A stretch of DNA of 36,466 nucleotides, taken from assembly GCF_021648825.1 (NCBI RefSeq), contig NZ_JAKJHS010000017.1:1-36466 (forward strand), written 5' to 3'. Source of the stretch: Rhizobium halophilum. Its GTDB lineage: Bacteria > Pseudomonadota > Alphaproteobacteria > Rhizobiales > Rhizobiaceae. The position numbers and the translations under genes were made by a program. Under the pieces are notes generated by a model. It worked only from the letters and a program-made list of their open reading frames with translations. It did not search any database and was not told the origin of the DNA. Shown in pieces: positions 1-8,081 of this stretch. How positions within the stretch are numbered: position 1 is the first letter of the stretch; the number at the start of each line of letters is the position of its first letter.

Positions 1-26
1 CCGGCGCATCCCATCCGCCATGAGCT

Positions 27-128
27 CAAGCCCGGAAAATCCTCCAGCCGGGCGGTCCAAAATCCGGGAGCACCTCACAAGCCCGGAAAATCCTCCAGCC
101 GGGCGGTCCAAAATCCGGGAGCACCTCA
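27..128. repeat. Two perfect 51-bp tandem copies
   Basis: Copy 1 is 27-77 and copy 2 is 78-128; they are identical base for base and directly adjacent. Each unit contains CCCGGA near its left side and TCCGGG about 26 nt further on, so one copy can fold into an imperfect hairpin. The unit length is a multiple of three, so a minus-strand reading frame also repeats (17 residues), but nothing else supports coding. It lies just downstream of the 3' end of the GHKL gene. It could be a dispersed palindromic element that has duplicated locally, or the edge of a larger repeat beyond the window. Confidence 0.9.
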
Positions 129-206
129 GCATAGCGGAGCGTCTCTTGTAATGTTGCGCATGGGAGTGAGATACGGCGGCAAGGGGGGGAACAAGTCCAA
201 TGTGCG

Positions 207-2282
207 CTATAGGCCACTCAAGACGTTCAGTTTGTCGAAGAAAATGCGGTTTCGCTTTTTCGCATCAGAAAGCAGTTTAGAGTAATCAATCACTTCAAGG
301 TAGATCCCGTAATTTTTGTGGTACCCGTAGAAGGTCAGCCCATCCGGCGTCGGGTTCATGTCCCGGTCGATTAGAATTTCGCGTAAACTTGGTGTTATAT
401 CACAGACGACGTAAGCAAAGGCCGGTATCTTATCGTTTGCAACTGTGATCGGCCTTCCCCGCTCATTCCCAAACTGACCGCTCCTGATATCGCTGATCTG
501 ATCGAGTACCTGTTTGAGCGGGTTTTCAGGTTCATCATAATTGTCACGTTGAGGCCGCTTGAATTCCACCACAACGATGCTGCTTATAGGAGAGCCATCT
601 TCAACATTGTCGGCGAACGCTAATTTTCGATCGAATATAAAAAGGTCTGGCCTTTTTCGCGAAGCGGCATCGAAAACCTCCAGCCTGTCCAAAGGTTTAT
701 CAGAGGCAACGAAAGAGTGATACGTTAATCTTTCGTCGATGATCCAGAGGTTCTGCTGTGAATAAAGAATATCTTCGTCAGTGTTCCTCATGGGAAACAA
801 GATATTATGCACCGCCTCCTCGAGCGGATATTTGTTGGTTTCCGCATTCGAAGACAAAGCCTTCTCGAGCAACTCTATGACAATTTTGCGATGTGCCACG
901 TACTGCGCCAAAGCTGATTGTCCAAGTTCATTAGACTTCCCCATGAAGTCGGATATCCGCGTACGATAGCCTTCGTAATCATCAAGCTTGGCAGCCTCAG
1001 TGAGTATTTTTGCCCCTTCTCGTTTTAGCGACACCTCACGCTGATGAAGCTCCTTATGAAGAGCCAGTTCGATCTCCAATTTCGATGCGTTCGGAGGAAT
1101 GCTGCTGATGAAATCGGCAAGGTAGCGAAGAATCGGCTTATACTGCGGGGCGTCCGACTGGACATAAGCACGGATTCTGCGAGATTTCGCCTCGTTCACG
1201 GATTCGATCAACTCCGATAGATCGTTCTCCACGAACTCCAGACATTTTCGCCGTATGTCCGACCTGCGCACATCATCATGGAAGAGGCCTGAGTCCTCAC
1301 CTTCATCTCCGGGCTCACCATCCTGTAGGTCAAAGTCTGTGCGGTAGTTGTTCACCTTTTCATTCAAATAGTCGCCTTGGTCGACTGCTAGATAGACGAA
1401 TGAAGTGCCATCCTGATCAGGAAGCCGCCCTGAAAGATTAGGCACGTGGTCATCAAGCGTCTCGCTCAGGACGCCTCGTGAGTTGGCGGCATATATCAGC
1501 CTGTGCTTGGAAGCACGTGGCGCGGTCAACCTGAAGCCGCTCACCAAGAAGCGGCGTCCACTGATTGAGAATTCGGCTTCTCGCGAATTCGCTCGGAAGT
1601 GTTCTTCGAACACCTCATTGAGAGAGGTTATGATCCCTTGATCGTGAACTTCAACAATAGGACAATCAGGCCTCATTAGCACCAAAACGAAGTGCTCCGC
1701 TAAACGCTGGCAGAGTTGCTCGACAGTACGCGGACATTGTTGCCTGTAAGGGTTGCGGAAGCCCGAAAGGCGAACAGTAGTACCGACTGCTCCATTCGCT
1801 ACTGGCTTTGCCCCTGCCAAGTCCGGATCATAGTCTACGTCGAAAATAAAATCGCGCCTCCACAGAACCGTTCGGCCAGCGGTGTCATCGTCGTCGGAGA
1901 AGCAGCTCGTAATCCTAACTTCATCAAAGGCTTTGAGCCACATGAAGCGGCCGAGACCTTTCCCTCCACGTTCGACTTTATGTTCTGAATAAGCAGTATT
2001 GAAGGAGTCAAAGTTCTCGTCGTTGAAGCCGACGCCCGTGTCAGTGATCGTAAACCCGGACACAAAAGGATTTTCTTCGCCTAGAAGGTCGTGCTCTCGC
2101 TCAACGCTAACAATGATCTTGTGTTGCCTGCTGGTCGCTACATCCTCGATAGCTTGGAACGAGTTCATTACTGCCTCGAATAGAGGCAGCAATGCCTTCC
2201 ACTTTGGCAGCGGTGTCTGACGAATCTGCCCGCGAAGGTTGGTCAGAAGCAATCCGGAGGTCGGCGTCACCGCGAGCGTCAT
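207..2282 (-). CDS. GHKL (HSP90/MutL-type) ATPase with C-terminal PD-(D/E)xK-like nuclease domain
   Basis: Predicted 691-aa cytosolic protein. The N-terminal part shows the GHKL ATP-binding boxes: an N-box with E36 and N40 (LFEAVMNSFQAIED), the G1 box DTGVGF from D81, and the G2 box GGKGLGR at about 106-112. The middle is charged and probably helical. Near the C-terminus D546 (in RPDLFIFD) is followed by E573-F-K575 (VVVEFKRPQ) and a downstream Q-rich helix, the layout of a PD-(D/E)xK nuclease core. I chose ATG 2282 because GAGAGGGA sits a few bases upstream; an upstream in-frame start at 2306 has no such site. Base composition is lower than in neighbouring genes (23 of 60 G+C at 241-300 by hand count), suggesting transfer. 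GHKL proteins are known in restriction-like and MORC-like prokaryotic systems, so a defence role is an inference. No methylase or second subunit is visible here. Confidence 0.85.
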   Translation of the reverse strand: MTLAVTPTSGLLLTNLRGQIRQTPLPKWKALLPLFEAVMNSFQAIEDVATSRQHKIIVSVEREHDLLGEENPFVSGFTITDTGVGFNDENFDSFNTAYSEHKVERGGKGLGRFMWLKAFDEVRITSCFSDDDDTAGRTVLWRRDFIFDVDYDPDLAGAKPVANGAVGTTVRLSGFRNPYRQQCPRTVEQLCQRLAEHFVLVLMRPDCPIVEVHDQGIITSLNEVFEEHFRANSREAEFSISGRRFLVSGFRLTAPRASKHRLIYAANSRGVLSETLDDHVPNLSGRLPDQDGTSFVYLAVDQGDYLNEKVNNYRTDFDLQDGEPGDEGEDSGLFHDDVRRSDIRRKCLEFVENDLSELIESVNEAKSRRIRAYVQSDAPQYKPILRYLADFISSIPPNASKLEIELALHKELHQREVSLKREGAKILTEAAKLDDYEGYRTRISDFMGKSNELGQSALAQYVAHRKIVIELLEKALSSNAETNKYPLEEAVHNILFPMRNTDEDILYSQQNLWIIDERLTYHSFVASDKPLDRLEVFDAASRKRPDLFIFDRKLAFADNVEDGSPISSIVVVEFKRPQRDNYDEPENPLKQVLDQISDIRSGQFGNERGRPITVANDKIPAFAYVVCDITPSLREILIDRDMNPTPDGLTFYGYHKNYGIYLEVIDYSKLLSDAKKRNRIFFDKLNVLSGL

Positions 2283-2378
2283 ATTTTCCCTCTCTACTAA
2301 ATCCATCAGTTAAGACTGAGTCGAGAAGCCGTCAACAATCACAACAGGACGTAGAGCGGATACACTTGCATCCACGAA

Positions 2379-2398
2379 AAGGCGGCCTAAGCCGCCTT
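2379..2398 (-). terminator. Rho-independent terminator overlapping the stop codon of the beta-oxidation operon
   Basis: An 8-bp perfect stem AAGGCGGC/GCCGCCTT with a 4-nt loop, read on the minus strand, is followed by a short TTTTC run. The stop codon of the hydroxyacyl-CoA dehydrogenase gene lies in the loop/stem junction, so the last codons form the upstream arm. It should end the fad operon before the GHKL gene. Confidence 0.65.
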
Positions 2399-4600
2399 CT
2401 CCACGTCGCCATACGGATCGAACCGGCCGTAGAAGGTTTCGCCGTTGGCCGCCATCTCCTGGAGCAGCGGCGTCGGCTTGAAGTGGTCGCCGTAAGTCTC
2501 GGCTAACCGCTCACACAGCTCCACGAACGTCTTCACGCCCATGCCGTCGATGTAGGAGAGCGTGCCGCCGGTATAGGGGGCGAAGCCGAAGCCGAGGATG
2601 GAGCCGACGTCGGCTTCGCGCGGGTCCGTGACGATGCCTTCCTCCACCGTGCGGGCGGCTTCCAGCGCGATGGTGACCAGGAAGCGCTGCTTCAGGACGT
2701 TGACATCGACCTCGGAGGCCGGCTTCTGCGGGAAGAGCTCCTTCAGGCCCGGCCACAGCGACTTCTTGGCGGGCTTTGCCGGATAATCGTAGAAGCCCTG
2801 GCCGTTCTTGCGGCCGCGGCGGTCGAGCACGTCGACCATCTTGTCGATCAGGTCCATGTGCTCGGGCTTGACGGCATTGGGGCCGAGATCGGCGATCGAG
2901 GCCTTCATGATCTTCTGGGAGAGATCGACGGCCACCTCGTCGTTCAAGGACAGCGGGCCGACCGGCATGCCGGCCATCTTGGCGGCATTCTCGATCATGG
3001 CCGGCGGCACGCCTTCGATCAGCATGTCGTAGGCCTCGTTGATGTAGCGGAAGACGCAGCGGTTGACGAAGAAGCCGCGCGTGTCGTTGACGACGATCGG
3101 CGTCTTCTTGATCTTCGCGACGAAATCGAGCGCCATGGCCAGCGCCCGGCCGCCCGTCTCGGCGCCGAGGATGACCTCAGTCAGCATCATCTTTTCGACT
3201 GGCGAGAAGAAGTGAACGCCGATGAACTGCTCCGGGCGCTTGGAGTTTTCGGCCAGACCCGTGATCGGGAGCGTCGAGGTGTTGGAGGCGAAGATGGTGG
3301 TTTCCGGGATGACGGCTTCCACCTGCTCGATCACGGCCTTTTTCACGGCGCGATCCTCGAAGACGGCCTCGACCACGAGGTCGACATCGGCAAGCGTGGA
3401 ATAGTCCGGCGTCGGGGTGACGAGGGAGAGCAACTGTTCGCCCTCTTCCTTCGTCATGCGGCCCTTGCCGACGGAATCGGCGACCAGCTTTTCGGAGACG
3501 ACCTTGCCCTTGTCGGCGGCCGCCTGGTCGCGGTCGATCAGGACGACGGGGATGCCGGCGGCGGCCGTGACATAGGCGATGGAGGCGCCCATGAAGCCGG
3601 CGCCGACAACGCCGACCTTCCTGATCTCCGTCTTAGGAACGCCGGCCGGGCGGCGGGCGCCCTTGCCGAGCTCCTGCATGGAGACAAACAGCGAGCGGAT
3701 CATCGAGAAGGCTTCGGTGGTCTGCAGGATCTGCGTGAAATAACGTTGCTCGACCTTCAAGGCGGTGTCAAAGGGCAGCTGCAGGCCTTCATAGACGCAT
3801 TTGAGGATCGCCAGCGCGCCCGGGTAATTGCCGGCGGTTTCGCGGCGCAGGATGGCGGGTGCTGCCGGGAAGAGCTGGGCGGCTGCAGGGGTCCAGACGC
3901 CGCCGCCGGGAACCTTGAAGCCCTTCTCATCCCAGGGGGCGACGGGCTTCATACCGTCCTTGATCATCTGCTTGGCGGCTTTCACGAGCTCGCCCGGCTC
4001 GACGACCTGATGGACGAGGCCCATGGCCTTGGCGCGCTGGGCGGTCAAGGACTGGCCGGTCGTCATCATCTGCAGGGCGTCCTGCGCGTTGGCGAGACGC
4101 GGCACGCGCTGGGTGCCGCCGGCGCCCGGGAAGATGCCGACCTTGACCTCAGGCAGCGCGATCTTGACGGACTTAGCATTGGCGGCGACGCGGCCGTGGC
4201 AGGCAAGTGAGAGTTCAAAGGCGCCGCCCATGCAGGTGCCGTTGATGGCCGAGACCCAAGGCTTGCCGTTCAACTCGATGCGGCGGAAGAGCTGCGACAT
4301 CTGGCCGGCGGCATCGAAGAGCTTCTGGACGGCCGCCTGCGGATCCTTCGCCTTTTCCTCGGCGAGCATGGAGAACATCGACTTGATCATGGTGAGATCG
4401 GCGCCGCCGGAGAAGGAAGACTTGCCGGAGGTGAAGACCACGCCCTTGACCGCGGCATCTTCCACCGTTGCCTTGAGGATGGCATCGAGCTCCTCCATCA
4501 CCTCGAGGGTGAAGACGTTCATGGATTTGTTCGGCATGTCCCAGGTGACGAGGGCGATGCCGTCTGCGTCGGTCTCGACGGTGAAGTTCGTGTAGGTCAT
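2387..4600 (-). CDS. fadB: Bifunctional enoyl-CoA hydratase / 3-hydroxyacyl-CoA dehydrogenase (fatty-acid oxidation complex alpha subunit)
   Basis: 737-aa cytosolic enzyme that hydrates trans-2-enoyl-CoA and oxidises the resulting 3-hydroxyacyl-CoA with NAD+ in beta-oxidation. The crotonase domain fills about residues 1-190, with the oxyanion-hole segment SGGADL near 64-69 and the paired glutamates E129 (GGAFEL) and E151 (LPEVKVG). The dehydrogenase domain begins near 327 with the Rossmann motif GAGFMG (333-338), contains HFFSPVEKM with the expected catalytic His, and ends in a C-terminal dimerisation region. ATG 4600 follows GGGAGG with 7-nt spacing; an upstream TTG (4606) is less likely. 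It is the last gene of the operon, 13 nt after the thiolase. The fadB symbol is by function; rhizobial annotations sometimes use fadJ or fadN. Confidence 0.95.
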   Translation of the reverse strand: MTYTNFTVETDADGIALVTWDMPNKSMNVFTLEVMEELDAILKATVEDAAVKGVVFTSGKSSFSGGADLTMIKSMFSMLAEEKAKDPQAAVQKLFDAAGQMSQLFRRIELNGKPWVSAINGTCMGGAFELSLACHGRVAANAKSVKIALPEVKVGIFPGAGGTQRVPRLANAQDALQMMTTGQSLTAQRAKAMGLVHQVVEPGELVKAAKQMIKDGMKPVAPWDEKGFKVPGGGVWTPAAAQLFPAAPAILRRETAGNYPGALAILKCVYEGLQLPFDTALKVEQRYFTQILQTTEAFSMIRSLFVSMQELGKGARRPAGVPKTEIRKVGVVGAGFMGASIAYVTAAAGIPVVLIDRDQAAADKGKVVSEKLVADSVGKGRMTKEEGEQLLSLVTPTPDYSTLADVDLVVEAVFEDRAVKKAVIEQVEAVIPETTIFASNTSTLPITGLAENSKRPEQFIGVHFFSPVEKMMLTEVILGAETGGRALAMALDFVAKIKKTPIVVNDTRGFFVNRCVFRYINEAYDMLIEGVPPAMIENAAKMAGMPVGPLSLNDEVAVDLSQKIMKASIADLGPNAVKPEHMDLIDKMVDVLDRRGRKNGQGFYDYPAKPAKKSLWPGLKELFPQKPASEVDVNVLKQRFLVTIALEAARTVEEGIVTDPREADVGSILGFGFAPYTGGTLSYIDGMGVKTFVELCERLAETYGDHFKPTPLLQEMAANGETFYGRFDPYGDVEKAA

Positions 4601-4613
4601 CGTCAATCCTCCC

Positions 4614-5822
4614 TTAGACGCGTTCGATGATGGTGGCGGTGCCCATGCCGGCGCCGATGCAGAGCGTGACCAGCGCGGTGTTCAAGTCACGCCGCTCCAG
4701 TTCGTCGAGCACGGTGCCGAGGATCATGGCGCCGGTGGCGCCGAGCGGGTGGCCCATGGCGATCGCGCCGCCGTTGACGTTGATCTTGTCGTGGGGGATG
4801 TCGAAGGCTTGGCAGTAGCGCAGAACGACGGCGGCAAAGGCCTCGTTCAGTTCGAAGAGATCGATATCGGCAATCGACATGCCGGAGCGCTTCAGGAGCT
4901 TCTCGGTGACGTCGACCGGGCCGGTCAGCATCAGCGCAGGGTCGGAGCCGATGTTGGTGAAATGGCGGATACGGGCACGCGGCTTGACGCCCATGGCTTC
5001 ACCACCGGCCTTGGAGCCGAGGAGGACGGCTGCAGCGCCATCGACGATGCCGGACGAATTGCCGGCGTGGTGGACATAGGTGATCTTCTCGACTTCCGGA
5101 TGGGCCTGGATGCCGACGGCCTCGAAGCCACCCATCTCGCCCGGCATCTGGAAGGAGGGGTTGAGCGAGGCGAGCGACTGCATATCGGTCGACGGGCGCA
5201 TGTGCTCGTCACGGTCGAGGATGGTGAGGCCGTTCTGGTCCTTCACCGGGATCACCGAGTTCTTGAAGTAGCCCTTGTCCCAGGCGTTGGCCGCCCGCTT
5301 CTGGCTTTCAACGGCATAGGCATCGACGTCGTCGCGGGAGAAGCCGTATTTGGTGGCGATCAGGTCGGCGGAAACACCTTGCGGCATGAAATAGGCGGGG
5401 AAGTTGACCGAAGGGTCCATGTACCAGGCGCCGCCGGACATGCCCATGCCGACGCGCGACATCGATTCCACGCCGCCAGCGATGACGATGTCGTCGGAGC
5501 CTGCCGCGACCTTGCCGGCGCCGAAGTTGACGGCGTCGAGGCCCGACGCGCAGAAGCGGGAGATCTGCATGCCGGGGGCGGCAAAGGAATAGCCGGCCTC
5601 GAAGGCTGCGGCCTTGGGGATGACGGCGCCGGCATCCATGACCGGATCGACGCAGCCCATGATGATGTCGTCGACGGTGGACGTGTCGAGGCCGTTCCTG
5701 TCGCGGATCGCTTCCAGCGTTTTGGCCGCAAGACGGACGGACGGCACCTCGTGCAGCGATCCGTCCTTCTTGCCGCGGCCGCGCGGCGTGCGGACGTGGT
5801 CGTAAATGAAGACTTCGGTCAT
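4614..5822 (-). CDS. fadA: Acetyl-CoA C-acyltransferase (thiolase)
   Basis: 402-aa thiolase, the last step of beta-oxidation: it cleaves 3-ketoacyl-CoA with CoA to acetyl-CoA and a shortened acyl-CoA. Visible catalytic residues are the nucleophile C91 ([11 protein letters not shown]), H358 ([11 protein letters not shown]) and C388 (LCIGAGMG), which is the complete thiolase set at normal spacing. ATG 5822 is preceded by GGGAGATGAGACC; an in-frame extension upstream to 5867 lacks family similarity and was dropped. It sits between the acyl-CoA dehydrogenase and the hydratase/dehydrogenase, so the three genes make a full beta-oxidation cycle from one transcript. It could work on medium/long straight-chain or unusual acyl-CoAs; the sequence does not show chain-length preference. 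Confidence 0.95.
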   Translation of the reverse strand: MTEVFIYDHVRTPRGRGKKDGSLHEVPSVRLAAKTLEAIRDRNGLDTSTVDDIIMGCVDPVMDAGAVIPKAAAFEAGYSFAAPGMQISRFCASGLDAVNFGAGKVAAGSDDIVIAGGVESMSRVGMGMSGGAWYMDPSVNFPAYFMPQGVSADLIATKYGFSRDDVDAYAVESQKRAANAWDKGYFKNSVIPVKDQNGLTILDRDEHMRPSTDMQSLASLNPSFQMPGEMGGFEAVGIQAHPEVEKITYVHHAGNSSGIVDGAAAVLLGSKAGGEAMGVKPRARIRHFTNIGSDPALMLTGPVDVTEKLLKRSGMSIADIDLFELNEAFAAVVLRYCQAFDIPHDKINVNGGAIAMGHPLGATGAMILGTVLDELERRDLNTALVTLCIGAGMGTATIIERV

Positions 5823-5896
5823 GGTCTCATCTCCCTGGGTGGCAAAGCGTCTTGCCAGAAATGTCATTCGGTGGGGAAGATCAAAACCCTCCCCGT

Positions 5897-5913
5897 CCCT
5901 CCGCGGCGGAGGG
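5897..5913. repeat. Compact GC-rich palindrome between thiolase and acyl-CoA dehydrogenase genes
   Basis: CCCTCCGC and GCGGAGGG flank a single base, giving an almost perfect 17-bp palindrome just after the acyl-CoA dehydrogenase stop codon (5920). It resembles the short intergenic palindromes common in rhizobial genomes, and could act as an mRNA-stabilising or partial termination hairpin inside the operon. There is no U-run beside it. Confidence 0.5.
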
Positions 5914-5919
5914 GAAGGA

Positions 5920-7713
5920 TCAGAACGCCTCGGCGGCGAGTTCCATCATCGTGTCGGCGCCGGTTTCGATGCGGGCCTTGCGCAGGGCCGTTTCCGGCAT
6001 GATGCGCTCCATGTAGAATTTGGCGGTCACGAGCTTGTTCTTCAGATGCTCCTCGCGCGGGTCGCCTGCGGCGATGCCGACCTGGGCCGCCTTTGCCATC
6101 TTCGCCCACATGTAGCCGAGTGTCACCAGGCCGAAGAGGTGCATGTAGTCGGTGGAGCCGGCGCCGGCATTGTCGGGCTTGGCCATGGCATTCTGCATGA
6201 ACCACATGGTGGACGCCTGCAGGTCGTTCAAGCCCTTCTTGAGCGCCTTGGTGAACGGCGCCATTGCCTCATCGGCGCGGTTTTCCTCGCAGAAATCGCC
6301 GATTTCCTTGAACATGGCCATCACAGCGCGGCCGCCGTTCAGCGCCAGCTTGCGGCCAACGAGATCGAGCGCCTGGATGCCGTTGGCGCCTTCGTAGATC
6401 ATCGCGATGCGGGCATCGCGGACATACTGGCTCATGCCCCATTCTTCGATATAGCCGTGGCCGCCATAGACCTGCTGGGCCATGACCGCATGGTCGAAGC
6501 CCTTGTCGGTGAGCACGCCCTTGAGGATCGGCGTGGCGAGGCCGAGCAGGTCGTCTGCATTCTGGCGCTCTGCGGCATCTTCCGAGCGATGCGCAATATC
6601 GGACTTCAGCGCCGTCCACAGCATGAAGGCACGGCCGGCTTCGTTGAAGGCCTTGATGGTCATCAGCGTGCGGCGGATATCCGGATGCACGATGATCGGG
6701 TCGGCCTTCTTCTCCGGCGCCTTCGGGCCGGAAAGCGAGCGGCCCTGGATGCGTTCACGGGCGTAGGCGACGGCGTTCTGGTAAGCCGTCTCGGCAATCG
6801 ACAGGCCCTGCAGACCAACACCGAGGCGGGCCTCGTTCATCATGACGAACATGGCGGCAAGACCCTTGTTCTCGGCGCCGATCAGATAGCCGGTTGCTTC
6901 GTCATAGTTCATGACGCAGGTGGAATTGCCGTGGATGCCCATCTTATGTTCGATGGCGCCGCAGGTGACGGAGTTGCGCTCGCCGACGGAGCCGTCGTCG
7001 TTGACCATGAACTTCGGCACGATGAAGAGCGAGATGCCCTTGGTGCCTTCCGGCGCACCCTCGATACGGGCAAGCACCAGATGGATGATGTTGTCGGTCA
7101 TGCCGTGCTCGCCGGCCGAGATGAAGATCTTCTGACCCGACAGCTTATAGGTGCCGTCACCGTTCGGAACGGCCTTGGTGCGCAGCAGACCGAGATCGGT
7201 GCCGCAATGGGGTTCCGTCAGGTTCATGGTGCCCGACCAGGTGCCTTCCACCATCTTCGGCAGGTAAGTCTGCTTCTGCTCGTCCGAGCCGTGGACGAGG
7301 ATCGCGGCGATCGCGCCCTGGGTCAGGCCCGGATACATCATCAGCGACATGTTGGCGGACGACATGTACTCGCCGACGGCGGCGTGCAGCGTGTATGGCA
7401 GGCCCTGGCCGCCGAACTCTTCCGGCACGGCAAGTCCGATCCAGCCACCCTGGCAATATTGGTCATAGGCTTCCTTGAAACCCTTCGGCACGGTGACCGT
7501 GCCGTCGTCGTGGCGCGTGCAGCCTTCCTGATCACCTGAGAGGTTGAGCGGGAAGAGCGCTTCCTCGGCCACCTTGGCGGCTTCGCCGAGGATGGCTTCC
7601 ACCATATCGGGCGAGGCATCGGCGAAGCCCGGCAGGTTGCCGAAGCGCTCCAGGCCGAGCACGTCGTTCAGTACGAAAAGGGTATCGTTTACCGGAGCCT
7701 TGTAGACAGGCAT
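5920..7713 (-). CDS. Acyl-CoA dehydrogenase with C-terminal extension domain
   Basis: 597-aa FAD-dependent acyl-CoA dehydrogenase that makes the 2,3-double bond in acyl-CoA. The length, about 200 residues beyond the classic 380-aa enzymes, fits the subgroup with an added C-terminal domain, often annotated as FadE-like or DmdC-like. Typical segments are [37 protein letters not shown] and, in the third domain, the [13 protein letters not shown] stretch that carries the catalytic Glu. ATG 7713 has a strong GGAGGAAG site upstream; the longer frame to 7800 has no support. It is first in the beta-oxidation operon and lies 66 nt downstream of a perfect inverted-repeat operator. The DmdC label (methylmercaptopropionyl-CoA) is possible by family but cannot be decided by reading. 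Confidence 0.93.
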   Translation of the reverse strand: MPVYKAPVNDTLFVLNDVLGLERFGNLPGFADASPDMVEAILGEAAKVAEEALFPLNLSGDQEGCTRHDDGTVTVPKGFKEAYDQYCQGGWIGLAVPEEFGGQGLPYTLHAAVGEYMSSANMSLMMYPGLTQGAIAAILVHGSDEQKQTYLPKMVEGTWSGTMNLTEPHCGTDLGLLRTKAVPNGDGTYKLSGQKIFISAGEHGMTDNIIHLVLARIEGAPEGTKGISLFIVPKFMVNDDGSVGERNSVTCGAIEHKMGIHGNSTCVMNYDEATGYLIGAENKGLAAMFVMMNEARLGVGLQGLSIAETAYQNAVAYARERIQGRSLSGPKAPEKKADPIIVHPDIRRTLMTIKAFNEAGRAFMLWTALKSDIAHRSEDAAERQNADDLLGLATPILKGVLTDKGFDHAVMAQQVYGGHGYIEEWGMSQYVRDARIAMIYEGANGIQALDLVGRKLALNGGRAVMAMFKEIGDFCEENRADEAMAPFTKALKKGLNDLQASTMWFMQNAMAKPDNAGAGSTDYMHLFGLVTLGYMWAKMAKAAQVGIAAGDPREEHLKNKLVTAKFYMERIMPETALRKARIETGADTMMELAAEAF

Positions 7714-8081
7714 GGTCGAGCTTCCTCCATAAACCTCGCACGGACTTGAGGGTCCGTCATCATGTCTCCCACAAATAATTGACGTTCGCGTAAACGTCAA
7801 ACAGTCCGTCGGATTTTTCGACGGGATGACCTTCGGACGCTTAAAGACGGGCGGTCACTCCCGACAAGGTGGAGCAATCGTTAAAAAAGTCGGCCACGGT
7901 TAACAGGTTGTTTACCACGTCCGACGAAATATTCGGCATTCGAGGGAGCGTTCCCTGCGAGTCGCAAGATCCGCATCGAGCACCTCCCTTCGCCGCTCGT
8001 CAACCAACGGTGCGGCATCGACTTCGCCAGGGGCCGAACCGAGGCCTACCGCCACGCTTAAACGTTGGAACGAGCAGCGAC
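7714..8081. other. Divergent intergenic region between fad operon and podJ
   Basis: 368 bp without a supported gene. The left half holds the operator at 7779-7800. The plus-strand open frame that runs through 7869-8081 only extends podJ upstream and lacks family-like sequence or a ribosome-binding site. GGAACGAGCAGCGAC precedes the chosen podJ start. I see no further repeats or RNA gene. Confidence 0.6.
7779..7800 (-). promoter_or_regulatory. Inverted-repeat operator upstream of the beta-oxidation operon
   Basis: TTGACGTT (7779-7786) and AACGTCAA (7793-7800) are perfect 8-bp arms around the 6-nt spacer CGCGTA. On the minus strand the distal arm itself contains TTGACG, a good -35 hexamer, so the bound protein would overlap the promoter of the acyl-CoA dehydrogenase gene. 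From memory, operators with TTTACG/ACGTAAA-like arms belong to LiuR-type MerR regulators of branched-chain and fatty acyl-CoA catabolism. No such regulator is encoded in the window. Confidence 0.6.

Noticed and set aside
27..128. CRISPR array or coding repeat protein
   Set aside because: The two copies abut with no spacer, and there is no cas gene. The minus-strand frame through them has no ribosome site or recognisable domain.
2858..4210. 450-aa plus-strand open frame over the fad gene
   Set aside because: Antisense shadow of a clear crotonase/dehydrogenase gene; its His/Asp/Gly-rich composition is an artefact of GC-rich codons read backwards.
5806..7539. 577-aa plus-strand open frame
   Set aside because: Antisense shadow of the acyl-CoA dehydrogenase, whose motifs are complete.
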